A model generated the notes under the pieces. It made no database searches. It saw nothing but the letters and a program-made list of their open reading frames with translations, and was not told where the DNA came from. A stretch of 60,000 bases of DNA from Tubulanus polymorphus (Eukaryota; Nemertea; Palaeonemertea; Tubulaniformes; Tubulanidae), in the NCBI RefSeq assembly GCF_964204645.1, contig NC_134035.1, positions 7,318,501 through 7,378,500 of the forward strand, in the 5' to 3' direction. The position numbers and the translations under genes were made by a program. Below, one piece after another: positions 42,462 to 53,219 of this stretch (position 1 is the stretch's first letter; the number at the start of each line of letters is the position of its first letter).

Positions 42462-44052
42462 TCGGATAAAATAACTGGTGCCGCTCCGGAACGATCAGAT
42501 ATTGGAAGAAAGAATGGTCGAGGGGTACAGGGGCTCCAGGGTAAGACCCAGGTCTTCATACAGATAAACAATTAGTTTTTGCTCCTCTACAATAGTAAAA
42601 TGGAAACAACAATATTTCAATATTTTCCAGTAATTCCTGCTTGATTCGGATTTGTCTTCAGAAAACATTCAGTATGGAATATTTACGGGAGCTCAGAATT
42701 TAACTGTTTCCAGCTCAGTAACTGCCAGTATTAATGGTTGAGTTTTAACGGACATTTTAAGCACACAAGCCCAAACCTATGTACCTGCATCATATCTGAA
42801 ATTCTGAACACAAAGTACATATTGTGATTCATCATCGAATGTGCGCATAAAGCAAGGTTTGCACTTAGCCCACTCACGTCCATGAAATCAATCTGAAGGA
42901 ATGTCTAGATGTTTATTCAAAAAAGAAAATATTTCAACTAAATATGACATAGTCAAATAGAAACATATAAATATGTCTTTTGGTACCAAAAAATAGACCC
43001 GATCCAGAACAACCCGCCGCACTCCACTAAGCGCTAGACCCGAAAGAGCTGAAAAAAGCCCAAATTCCAACAGGTATCAAACCGAAATTTCAAGTTCACT
43101 GCAGTTATCAGTTCTAAAATTGATGATTGCTGATTATCCTGCAGTTAATTCTGAACTCAGCCAATTTAGACGGCCTTTTTCAAAAATATCAAAAATATCC
43201 CTGGATGATGGGCACAAACCAACCCTAGCTGACACATAATCCTAGGTGTTCCGATATATATCCCTAAATGGTCATAACCCTAACACCTAGGTCCGCCATA
43301 ACCCTAACCCTAGCTCGGCTGAGACTCGAACCGGGGACTCTTAAGTGCAAACCCAGACTGTCTACCACTAGACCATAGAGTTCTGGTGACTGCCCAGGTT
43401 TGTAAGTTTGTCTGGTCAGTGTAGTGACTGGTGACTGGTCACGTGTGGTGGCTGTTAGATAATTTCCAAGGTCACTACAGTTCTAAGTTTTAAATGATGA
43501 TGTCTGGTAAAATCCTGATGTTGAGGAATGCAGTAAACTCTGCATACATGTACATCATTTATTAATGGTATAAAAATAGCTTAAATTTCAAAGTATGTCA
43601 AATTTCTGCTGTGAAAATTAACAATTTTAAATTGCGAAATAACGAGGTGTTTTCGATGGTTCATGATACTGATATCGCTGCAGACGCTAATTAGGTTTTG
43701 GTCGACACCAGACACAATCTACATGTATTTCTCACTCTGATTGGAGATTGGACCGCGCATCATCCGCTCCGAAAGATGGAAAAATTCAGTAAGTGCCGCA
43801 TCTGAGTCTCTTGAAAATATCTCACTGATATTAGCGTCGTGTTAATTTTAAGTTTGAATAATTCCGCGCAAATTACCGGATTATTTCACGGTTGGTTAAA
43901 ACTGCTTATTGTAAAAACTAAATCGTCGAAAAGAGACAAGTTTATACGGAGAGAATCAGCCTCTGAAGACTGTGGAAGCTACATTCAATTTACTCTTCAC
44001 TTAGAGACAATTCAACCATAAGAACAGTCTTACACAGAGGTACTGCTGATAA
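42462..44052. other. array spacer 3-4
   Basis: Array-type spacer without the ATTGA run. Has CATAACCCTAACCCTAGC, a two-unit telomere-like word, near 43300 and the SINE head at 43316-43387. No supported gene. Confidence 0.6.
43316..43387 (-). repeat. tRNA-derived SINE head, unit 3
   Basis: Same element; on minus TGGTCTAGTGGTAGAC is closest here to an A box. Confidence 0.55.
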
Positions 44053-45138
44053 ATGTTTGATAACATTTCTAGTATCAGTACCACAATGAGTGGTCCAGCA
44101 ATGAAACTCACCTTGTGTCAACAGTTTCAAACTCGACCGGTTAAATTCATATTAAAATTCAATGTTATAATGTATTTGGGATGTTTTCTACCTGCGTCAG
44201 TGCTGGGTATAACATTTAACGCATTCACGCTGTTTGTTCTAAAACAATTTAAATCTGATGTTTATTTCCTCATCAAAATTCTCGCTGTAAACGATCTTTT
44301 GTTTATGATCACGACATTCATTTTGTATCCGCTGAGAACTGCGTACATTTACGCCGTTTTGGGAGATATTGTGTTTCGCGAGCACGAATGGAATTTTGGG
44401 TGGATTTTTATTTCAATATCTTTGCCGTTTTTCTATATATTTCAGATGACACGTAACTGGTGCACTGTACTGCTCAGTCTAGAGCGGTTAATCGTCGTAT
44501 TGTTTCCTATCAAATCCCGTAAAATTCCCAAAAAGTTAATCTCGAAATATACGATGTTGTTTATTTCATTGCTTGGATTTTGTGGACATTTTGGTCAGTT
44601 TATACCCAGACTACATCTTGGATTCCTGAACTGTCCAGACTATTGGCCATACATCACATGGCGTGCCAGGAAGATCCGTTACACCAGTATTGACATTGTA
44701 TACTGGATCTACGTATTTTCGGAGAGGTTTTTATTCATGTACCTAACTGTTATGTTTCCAATGTGCTTTTTAGTTTTTATCAATTCAATCCTTATTTTGG
44801 TGACATTTTACCGTCGGGTTACTCGACGTTCAGATCTCGGTGTAACTGATGAATCGTCTAGAAGAGAAATGAGGGTTTTAAGGATGGTTTTATCAGTAGT
44901 CCTAGTGTTTATTGTTTGTGAGGGTTTCGGTTTTGTCGACCGTTTAAGAGATATAGGTCACATTTGGTTTGATTCCTCCGTTGCTTTTAGACAAATCGCT
45001 TTGGCATTTTCAATCATTGATTCTTCAGTAAATTTCGTCGTTTATTGTGTGACAAATGACAAATTCAGGAAAACTGCTTTTAAAATATTGTGCATGTACA
45101 GGAGTATAGTACAGACCCAGGAACACCCAGCCGTGTAG
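44053..45138 (+). CDS. rhodopsin-like receptor, array copy 4
   Basis: Intact, 361 residues, seven helices, same motif set as copies 1 and 3 (Asp in TM2 LAVNDLLF, RNWC...ERL in TM3, DSSVNFVVYCVTND in TM7). It keeps Pro in SLPFFYIF and Cys in TM7, the state shared with the other copies, so it is the more typical member of the 3/4 pair. Upstream leader and 3' flank are almost identical to those of copy 3. Likely expressed, if at all, from its own repeat-unit promoter, because each unit carries about 1.6 kb of conserved spacer. Confidence 0.85.
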   Translation: MFDNISSISTTMSGPAMKLTLCQQFQTRPVKFILKFNVIMYLGCFLPASVLGITFNAFTLFVLKQFKSDVYFLIKILAVNDLLFMITTFILYPLRTAYIYAVLGDIVFREHEWNFGWIFISISLPFFYIFQMTRNWCTVLLSLERLIVVLFPIKSRKIPKKLISKYTMLFISLLGFCGHFGQFIPRLHLGFLNCPDYWPYITWRARKIRYTSIDIVYWIYVFSERFLFMYLTVMFPMCFLVFINSILILVTFYRRVTRRSDLGVTDESSRREMRVLRMVLSVVLVFIVCEGFGFVDRLRDIGHIWFDSSVAFRQIALAFSIIDSSVNFVVYCVTNDKFRKTAFKILCMYRSIVQTQEHPAV

Positions 45139-46731
45139 TCGGATAAAATAACTGGTGCCGCTCCGGAACGATCAGATATTGGAAGAAAGAATGGTCGAGG
45201 GGTACAGGGGCTCCAGGGTAAGACCCAGGTCTTCATACAGATAAACAATTAGTTTTTGCTCCTCTACAATAGTAAAATGGAAACAACAATATTTCAATAT
45301 TTTCCAGTAATTCCTGCTTGATTCGGATTTGTCTTCAGAAAACATTCAGTATGGAATATTTACGGGAGCTCAGAATTTAACTGTTTCCAGCTCAGTAACC
45401 GCCAGTATTAATGGTTGAGTTTTAACGGACATTTTAAGCACACAAGCCCAAACCTATGTACCTGCATCATATCTGAAATTCTGACCACAAAGTACATATT
45501 GTGATTCATCATCGAATGTGCGCATAAAGCAAGGTTTGCACTTAGCCCACTCACGTCCATGAAATCAATCTGAAGGAATGTCTAGATGTTTATTCAAAAA
45601 AGAAAATATTTCAACTAAATATGACATAGTCAAATAGAAACATGTAAATATGTCTTTTGGTACCAAAAAATAGACCCGATCCAGAACAACCCGCCGCACT
45701 TCACTAAGCGCTAGACCCGAAAGAGCTGAAAAAAGCCCAAATTCCAACAGGTATCAAACCGAAATTTCAAGTTCACTGCAGTTATCAGTTCTAAAATTGA
45801 TGATTGCTGATTATCCTGCAGTTAATTCTGAACTCAGCCAATTTAGACGGCCTTTTTCAAAAATATCAAAAATATCCCTGGATGATGGGCACAAACCAAC
45901 CCTAGTTGACACATAATCCTAGGTGTTCCGATACCCTATCCCTAAATGGTCATAACCCTAACACCTAGGTCCGCCATAACCCTAACCCTAGCTCGGCTGA
46001 GACTCGAACTGGGGTCTCTCAAGTGCAAACCCAGACTGTCTACCACTAGACCATAGAGTTCTGGTGACTGCCCAGGTTTGTAAGTTTGTCTGGTCAGTGT
46101 AGTGACTGGTGACTGGTCACGTGTGGTGGCTGTTAGATAATTTCCAAGGTCACTACAGTTCTAAGTTATAAATGATGATGTCTGGTAAAATCCTGATGTT
46201 GAGGAATGCAGTAAACTCTGCATACATGTACATCATTTATTAATGGTATAAAAATAGCTTAAATTTCAAAGTATGTCAAATTTCTGCTGTGAAAATTAAC
46301 AATTTTAAATTGCGAAATAACGAGGTGTTTTCGATGGTTCATGATACTGATATCGCTGCAGACGCTAATTAGGTTTTGGTCGACACCAGACACAATCTAC
46401 ATGTATTTCTCACTCTGATTGGAGATTGGACTGCGCATCATCCGCTTCGAAAGATGGAAAATTCAGTAAATGCTACATCTGAGTCAGCTCTCTTGAAAAT
46501 ATCTTACTGATATAAGCGTCTTGTTCATTGTAAGTTCGAATAATTCTGCGCAAATTACATGATTATTTCACTGTTTGTAAAAACTGCTTATTGTCAAAAC
46601 TAAATCGTCGAAAAGAGAAAATTCTATGTAGAATCAGCCTATAATGCAACGTGGACTCAACATTCAATTGACTCTTCACTGAGAGACAATTCAACCATTA
46701 GAACAATCTTACACAGAGGTACTGCTGATAA
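45139..46731. other. array spacer 4-5
   Basis: Like spacer 3-4, with CCCTAACCCTAGC near 45979 and the SINE head at 45993-46064. The last 250 bases diverge more from other leaders than the rest. No supported gene. Confidence 0.6.
45993..46064 (-). repeat. tRNA-derived SINE head, unit 4
   Basis: Same element and offset as the other copies. Confidence 0.55.
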
Positions 46732-47822
46732 ATGTTTGATAACATTTCTAGTATCAGTACCACAATGAGTGGTCCAGCAATGAAACTCACCTTGTGTCAA
46801 CGGTTTCAAACTCGTCCGTTTAAATTCAAGTTAAAAATCAGTGTGTTAATTTATTTGGGATGTTTTCTACCTGCGTCAGTACTGGGTATAACATTTAACG
46901 CATTCACGCTGTTTGTTCTAAAACAATTTAAATCTGATGTTTATTTTCTCATCAAAATTCTCGCTGTAAACGATCTTTTGTTTATGATTACGACATTCAT
47001 TCTGTATCCGCTGAGAACTGCGTACATTTACGCCGTTTTGGGAGATATTGTGTTTCGCAGTAATGACTGGTATTTCGGATGGATTTTTATTTCATTTTCT
47101 TTGCCGTTTTTCTATATATTTCAGATGACACGTAACTGGTGCACTGTACTTGTCAGTCTAGAGCGGTTAATCGTCGTATTGTTTCCTATAAAATCTCGTA
47201 AAATTCCCAAAAAGTTAATAGCAAAATATGCGATATCATTTATTTCATTGTTGGGTTTTTGTGGGCATTTTGTCCAGATCTTACCTAGATACCACCTTGA
47301 ATTCCTGGGCTGTCCAGACTATTGGCCATACATTGTACGGCGCAGACAGAATAAACCGATCAAGTACAATAACATTGACATCGAATATTGGATCTACCAA
47401 TTTTCGGAGGTGTTTTTATACATGTACCTAACTGTTATGATTCCAATGTGCTTTTTAGTTTTTATCAATTCAATTCTTATTTCGGCGACATTTTACAGTC
47501 GGGTTACTCGACGTTCAGAACTCGGTGTAACTGACGAATCGTCTAGAAGAGAAATGAGGGTTTTAAGGATGGTTTATCAGTAGTCCTAGTGTTTATTATT
47601 TGTGAAGGTTTCGGTTTTGTCGACCGTTTAAGAAATTTAGGTCACATTTGGTTTCGTTTCCCCGTTGGTTTTAGACAAATCACTTTGGCATTTTCAATCA
47701 TTGATTCGTCAGTAAATTTTATCGTATATTGCGTGACAAATGGAAAATTCAGAAAAACAGCCTTTAAAATATTGTGCATGTACAAGAGTATAGTACAGAC
47801 CCAGGAGCACCCGGCCGTGTAG
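46732..47822 (+). pseudogene. array receptor copy 5, single-base frameshift in TM6
   Basis: The most divergent array member. TM1 has LKISVLIYLGC, ECL1 RSNDWYFGW, ECL2 LGCPDYWPYIVRRRQNK with a two-residue-longer basic loop, suggesting a different ligand surface. One T is missing at about 47573 (GGATGGTTTATC against GGATGGTTTTATC), so the frame stops at 47583. The rest of TM6, TM7 (DSSVNFIVYCVTNGKF) and tail are open at 47589-47822. The loss of one base in a T run may be an assembly error; otherwise the gene is newly inactivated. Confidence 0.85.
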
Positions 47823-48283
47823 TCGGATAAAATAACTGGTGCCGCCCCGGAACGATCAGATATTGGAAGAAAGAATGGTCGAGGGGTACAGAGGCTCCAG
47901 GGTTAGACCCAGGTCTTCATACAGATACACAATTGGTTTTTGCTCCTCTAATATAGTAAAATGGAAACAACAATATTTCAATATTTTCCAGCAATTCCAG
48001 CTTGATTCGGATTTGTCTTTAGAAAACATTCAGTATGGAATATTTACGGGAGCTCAGAATGGTTTCCAGCTCAGTAACCGTCAGTATCAATGGTCGAGTT
48101 TTAACGGACATTTTAATTTCACAAGCCCAAACCTATAGCTGCATCATATCTGAAATTCTGAACACAAAGTACATATTGTGATTCATCATCGAATGTGCGC
48201 ATAAAGCAAGGTTTGCATTTAGCCCACTCACGTCCATGAAGTCAATCTGAAAGCATGTCTAGATGTTTATTAAAATAGATAGA

Positions 48284-48359
48284 AATTGATTCTTCAGCAA
48301 ATTTCATCCTTAAATTTTGAGACAAATGACAAATTCAGAAAAACAGAGTTTAAAATATT
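48284..48359 (+). pseudogene. receptor array remnant: TM7-tail fragment
   Basis: ATTGATTCTTCAGCAAATTT to TTTAAAATATTG matches the TM7-to-helix-8 coding segment of the array genes but with stops. It is fused on the left to a truncated array spacer at about 48282 and cut on the right by the TIR element at 48360. It marks a lost further copy. Confidence 0.7.
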
Positions 48360-48418
48360 GGGCTTACTGTAATTACCGGAACGGAACGGAACGAAATGGA
48401 ACGGAACAGGGACCGTAT
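48360..48418. mobile_element. left end of the pentamer-rich TIR element, second copy
   Basis: GGCTTACTGTAATTACCGGAACGG...ACAGGGACCGTAT matches 33985-34034, then similarity ends. Same orientation as the copy at 33985. Confidence 0.65.
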
Positions 48419-49130
48419 TCTCTCTGGATTGTTCCCCCATCATGGCGACGAATGGATCAACGGACAATACATCAACAGACACAGCTCTATCAATGCATTT
48501 AAGGACAGACACACAAACACACGTATTTAGGAGGCGCTGTGGGAAAAAGACACGTACATAATACTCATACGTAGATGGATACTGTTTGAATTAATTAATT
48601 TCTCCACAAATTCAATTTCGCCGTTACGTTTCGTTAGTTTGTGCTGTTGTCCTGGCCTCAGTCCACAGGTGCCAGCACCCTCCACAAGTTTTCAAAATGG
48701 CTGCCGTTGAATTGACGGCAATTTACTCTCACTTTAGGGCCGATTTGCACATGGATTAAGATCGTCAGGTGAGGTGTTATAGGTATCAAACAAACTACTA
48801 TCTGTTGTGCATTGGTTACAACAAAAATTAGACGGATATCTTAAGAGACAATGAAATGCCAAGCAAATTACTCGTGAGTCAAATTGACTCACGAAGGTTT
48901 CATTGAAGAATGACGTTCCCATTCCTGACTGTGGTTTGTGAAAATATCCGATCGTGAAACTAAACCACAGACAGGTTACTGACTAAGGCTCACAGTGAGT
49001 GAACAGTGGAATTCTGATTAATATCACATACAGTATTTGTCAATGCAGCTTAGTACTTGTGATACAGAATGGTTTCACCGACAGTGAAAGTAAGTTGCAG
49101 TAGTTTAAATCCTTTCAGTAAGACAGTGTG
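48419..49130. other. non-coding interval with a double AP-1-like palindrome
   Basis: No supported gene. An ATG in TTTTCAAAATGGCTGCC (48692) opens 20 codons and stops before a donor-like CAG/GTGAGG at 48773, so an exon is possible but unproven. The palindrome at 48873-48893 is listed separately. Confidence 0.4.
48873..48893. promoter_or_regulatory. perfect palindrome with two AP-1/TRE motifs
   Basis: CGTGAGTCAAATTGACTCACG contains TGAGTCA and its inverted copy separated by three bases. A flanking imperfect 14-base inverted repeat (CTGTGGTTT/AAACCACAG) lies at 48925-48974. Confidence 0.5.
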
Positions 49131-49136
49131 AAAAAG

Positions 49137-49137
49137 A

Positions 49138-49170
<33 letters not shown>

Positions 49171-49440
49171 TAATAATAATAATGATGATAATAATAATAA
49201 TGATGATGGTGATGGTTATGGTGATAGTAGTAATAGTAGTAATAGTAGTAATAGTAGTAATAGTAGTAATAGTAATAATAGTAGTAATAGTAGTAATAGT
49301 AGTAATAGTAGTAATAGTAGTAATAGTAGTAATAATGATAATAATAATAAAAAATTATAAAAATAATAATAATAATAATAATAATAATAAAGAATAATAA
49401 TAATAATAGTAACTGTAGTAACAGTATAGTTGGTTTATAG
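49137..49440. repeat. (AAT)n/(AGT)n microsatellite
   Basis: ATAATA, GATGGT and TAGTAA units. The Ile/Val-rich open frame through it is an artefact. It may be the expanded 3' tail of the LINE fragment next to it. Confidence 0.95.
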
Positions 49441-49559
49441 TAACAGTATTCATGACAATAATAATAACAGTCATAATGAATTACATTACAAGAAAAAATA
49501 AATTCAATAAATTCATGGTTAGAGGCAACGGTTAATGATAAATTCTTTACAATGATTTT

Positions 49560-50250
49560 ATAAACGGACTTAATTTCAATAACTATGAGCAGATAATTTT
49601 AAAACCTTGAGACAAGAGAAGCGATACTAGGCGCTTTACGAAGATGATCAGGAGTATTTTGCCATATAATAGGTACTTGAGCCAAGAAAGAATTATGAAA
49701 AAGTTTAGTGGTATGCTGTTGAACCCTTTGATACTTATTATGTATTGTATTTATGAAAGTCTGAGTTTATATGGAATAGATCAAAAATCGGTGTTGGTAA
49801 TTTCCTATGAAAATGGTTGTATAGCCAATTTTAGGACTTTCAACTTAATCAGGTGATCAAATTTTAAGATTTTTTATTTATTGAAGATAGGTCCAGTTGC
49901 TGCATTAAAAGCTGTATTATCGATTAGTCGGATAGCTTTTTTGGATTTTGTAAATAGCATTTGATTGTTTTTCAGATAGAAGTGGTCCCCAGACACTGAG
50001 GGAATAATTGATATCGTTTCGAATATAAGAGTAGTATAAAATTAATTTGCTAGAGACTGGAAGTATTTTTTAACAGTTCTTAAAAGATATAGATTTTTGT
50101 TTAATTTATTTATTAGTTGTTTGATATAGAATTCCCAATTTCCATCCTCATCAATTTGAAGTCCTAAAAATGGTTTAATGCCCTGAAGAAGAATAACCGG
50201 AAGAAAATAGTTTTCAAATTAAAAAAATAACCATTTATAATATAGCTCAT
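49560..50250 (-). pseudogene. LINE reverse transcriptase C-terminal fragment
   Basis: On minus, after several stops, the text gives KPFLGLQIDEDGNWEFYIK, INKLNKNLYLLRTVKKYF and WGPLLSEKQSNAIYKIQKK, the thumb and post-RT region of LINE ORF2, then a degraded C-terminal part (NSFLAQVPIIWQ in another frame). The catalytic region is absent. It is 5'-truncated and followed, in its own orientation, by the AAT microsatellite as a probable tail. Different family from the LINE at 16200. Confidence 0.6.
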
Positions 50251-50326
50251 ATCCAATGAAGAAAATTGCGTGTGACATTGTATCAAATTTCTCAAATTTC
50301 CGGACAAAAAGCAGTTTCAGTTGCAG

Positions 50327-51076
50327 TCACGGGAACTGGTTGATCATTTTTCGGAGTGACTGCCAATCTGTCATTGGCGACGACATAGTACACATGGTTA
50401 ACTTGATACGACATAACCAACGCGCAGATATAAGACAACTGCCGCTAGTGATGAGAAATCCAAGTATGGATGTGATGGTTCCAGTCAAGTATAGAGATGC
50501 GCATCCGTAATTATACGTGTTTCTATTGTAGTGATCATTCATGTAGAGACCCATAAGATTCTGATACACGGAGAACAATGAGAAAATGAGAGCAAGTGTT
50601 GAAAATATTATGCCGCGGACAATGTGCAGTCGTCTCTGGCCGTTTCGACCCGAGATATAAGACACCGCAGTCAAAAAGAAAACTACACTGCAGATGAACA
50701 AAATCCCCTTGTCCACCATAACGGCTGAGCTCCTCCTTGCAACCCCCAACCAAAAGAAACCAGTAAAAAGCAATGTTATGGCTATCAACAGCAAAAGGAG
50801 GCATAGTACAACGATCCGTCTTGAATAGTTTGGAGCTGATTTCCGTAACTCAGTATTCGCAATGGTAGTTCCCTGGGCGATCGGCTTAGCCTGTGAACAC
50901 GCATTCAGAATATGCTGTAGATTTTCCTTGTTTGCTGTTTCGCAGGAAGGCTGGGGCGCCATGGGGTTGAACGGAACTGCCTCGCCACTTTCTTCAGGCG
51001 TATGGTTATAGTCGATTGATTTAGGATCTTCGGCCATTTCAATTTCAATTTTGAGTCCATTATCACCATTGTCCAT
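50327..51076 (-). CDS. four-pass membrane protein, unassigned
   Basis: A 249-residue ORF in one exon. The ATG at 51076 is preceded by TATTTCCTTTGCAG/AA, an excellent 3' splice site, so the gene has at least one 5' untranslated exon upstream beyond 51090 and the longer upstream reading is intron. The first 85 residues are acidic and soluble (DPKSIDYNHTPEESGE). Four hydrophobic helices follow at about 88-110, 124-141, 156-178 and 196-218, with a short loop between the first two and a larger one (NDHYNRNTYNYGC) between the last two. The C-terminus is cytosolic and polar. The topology is that of tetraspan groups such as MS4A or MARVEL proteins, but no signature decides. Frame intact, GC higher than neighbours: probably a real host gene. 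Confidence 0.65.
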   Translation of the reverse strand: MDNGDNGLKIEIEMAEDPKSIDYNHTPEESGEAVPFNPMAPQPSCETANKENLQHILNACSQAKPIAQGTTIANTELRKSAPNYSRRIVVLCLLLLLIAITLLFTGFFWLGVARRSSAVMVDKGILFICSVVFFLTAVSYISGRNGQRRLHIVRGIIFSTLALIFSLFSVYQNLMGLYMNDHYNRNTYNYGCASLYLTGTITSILGFLITSGSCLISARWLCRIKLTMCTMSSPMTDWQSLRKMINQFP

Positions 51077-51367
51077 TTCTGCAAAGGAAATATGAACAAA
51101 CAAACGCACGCGTAGTTAGAATCGAGATAAAAGGGTGTATGCGACAAATAAGGAAAATACAGTTAATATCCCTGTTTTCGGCTTAAATTTGAAGTAGGTG
51201 AAAACCTGTTTTCTTTGAATCGAAGCCACGGGAACCACTTAACCTCATTTTCAAGCCGGCTTAGAATTGGCGATGTCGGGTTATTATGTCATTGATTTGC
51301 ACAAAACGGACACCGGTCTAATCAAATTTCCATCCTCGATGGCACGCGTTTCCAAAAACCCAGCAAC
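51077..51367. other. probable 5' intron of the four-pass protein gene
   Basis: Begins (on minus) upstream of the TTTGCAG acceptor. No exon recognised within it. Confidence 0.35.
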
Positions 51368-51719
51368 ATTTTGACATTGAATGTCGAAATCGACATACTG
51401 AAATACAGTATAATAAAACCTAGGCCTAAATTATATATATATAATATATTATATATATTATATATTATATTATATATATATAATTTAGGCCTAGGTTTAT
51501 ATGTAACGGACTTAACAATAGTAATATATCAGATAGAATAGTTTTTTTGGGAGTTTTTCTTTATTTTCTACTTGATTTAAATTCGATTGCCTGGCAGGTT
51601 TAGAATTTTTAATGCCGTGTTAACTCTCGGGTTCCGTAAATCACAGTATTTGACCCTATTGGGCCATTAGAAAGACGGGAAATTATCGAAGGCTTCGATT
51701 TCGACATTCAATGTCAAAA
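51368..51719. mobile_element. 352-bp TIR element with an AT-rich cruciform core
   Basis: 27-base terminal inverted repeats beginning CATTTTGACATTGAATGTCG at 51368 and ending with the complement at 51719. Inside, 51416-51497 is a near-perfect palindrome: AACCTAGGCCTAAATTATAT at one side and its complement at the other, with AT repeats between. Looks like a MITE. No coding content. Confidence 0.65.
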
Positions 51720-51814
51720 TGAGTTAACTGACCTGTTCGTGGTACCGAACGCACGCATCCGCAGCCCCCAGAGCCATCCCGGGAGGCTACATTTGGGCCC
51801 CTATCTGCCAGTGA

Positions 51815-52715
51815 CGGGTGTTCGAACATCGCTGAATCACTGAATCACTGAATCGCTGAATCGCTGAAACGCTGATTATTATATCAATTTCGCTGATTCA
51901 TTGACATCCTCGCTTGCCAGGGGTCCAGTATCACTCCCGAACTCGCTTCCACCAGCCCCCTGGCCTCAAGAAGCGTGATTTCATTATTGGCGCTGTTGCG
52001 CATGACGTCATATATCGATTTGCGAAATACTTCCTTGTTCGGTAAAACGTTCGCTGATTGGTCCATTTAACGGGAAAACCAACAGATGTCTACTGTCGGT
52101 TTGTTACAAGCGCTGTGCTTGGTACGACCGGATTCTGGAAATATTCGGGATTCTGGAAATTTCTAAATACACTGAATTCATGTCACCCTAAGAAAGAGTA
52201 TTATTTGATCGCTTCATTGATAAATTTTGTTACATTCGTTAAAAATTCAGTTGGACTACGGTAACGGACGTATTTTGCAGAGAGCGGTAATGGCTTTCGG
52301 CTAACGTCATCGGTACTTCGATGTAGTCTACAGCTTAAGTAGGGATTCGCCCTGGGCACCCGAGGTTCAGATATGCTAGAAACATATACAAAAAAAATCA
52401 TGACGATTGAAACGTGAGGCAACGTTTAAATGAAATAGTTGACTGGCGTTTATTTGTCCTGCCGGGCCGCTTACCGCGAATTTAATTCAATGTTAGAGTG
52501 CTATTAATAACTTTGATTTTTCTCTAAAGGCGTTACCGTCGTCAAATATGCTGTCATTTATATGCTTTTTATCATTTATTATAGCCTACATTGTTTTTTT
52601 ACAATTATTTGAAAAAAGCAATGAAATTAAAAAAGATTATAATTAACACAGAATTTAGCGTTTCAGCAATTCAGTGATTCTGTGATTCAAAGATTCAGCG
52701 AAGTTCGAACACCCG
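51815..52715. mobile_element. 901-bp non-autonomous TIR element with 9-bp subrepeats
   Basis: Long terminal inverted repeats start CGGGTGTTCGAAC and run into tandem GCTGAATCA/CTGAATCGC units (51828-51875; complement at 52660-52705). Outside the ends are CCAGTGA (51808-51814) and CCAGTAA (52716-52722), a near-perfect 7-base target duplication, suggesting a hAT-like element. The small ORF at 51884-52066 is not convincing. Confidence 0.65.
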
Positions 52716-53107
52716 CCAGTAACCTGTCTGTGGTATGGAACCATTCTAAAAAACTGCGCAATGGGCCTGTCCCTCTCCAAGAAGTATTTTGAGACGCTGC
52801 GTATGGGCCGGCAACACGGTCAGAACGTCTTAACCAATGTTTTGAACAACTCAGTGTGAGAGAACTGTGTCATGCACTGTTATGATCCTAAGTCGGTCAG
52901 ACCAGTATATTAAAACTATATGTATAGTACGGTACTTCACTGTTTAGATGGCGAACACATCTTTTTAAACCGAATTTTAGCCCGGGCTTAAAATGAATAT
53001 TGTGACTCCCTCGGACCACCAATCTGTTTGAAACATGTAACTTGACGACGGGAACAACATGCATTTTAAGCATTATGCATTAATTTCCCTACAATAATCG
53101 CACAGCG

Positions 53108-53190
53108 CACCTAACACGTAATCAGCTCATGAATATTAATGAGCTGATTCAATGCAACCCGGAAGTCAGGCAAGCACTCGAGTGGCTGAC
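53108..53190 (+). promoter_or_regulatory. candidate promoter region of the SAP-domain gene
   Basis: A 30-base near palindrome (AATCAGCTCAT, AATATT, ATGAGCTGATT), a CCGGAAGT ETS/GABP consensus at about 53158-53165 and CACTCGAGTG (perfect 10-base palindrome) at about 53176 lie within 110 bases of the ATG at 53220. ETS sites close to the start are common in TATA-less animal promoters. Confidence 0.4.
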
Positions 53191-53219
53191 TTCATTGTAT
53201 TAAAATCGAATACAGAATA

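Noticed and set aside
48692-48773. Possible first exon starting ATGGCTGCC with donor CAG/GTGAGG
   Set aside because: The frame stops before the donor; no second exon found. Mentioned only in the interval note.
49128-49397. Ile/Val-rich 89-residue ORF
   Set aside because: AAT/AGT microsatellite in one frame.
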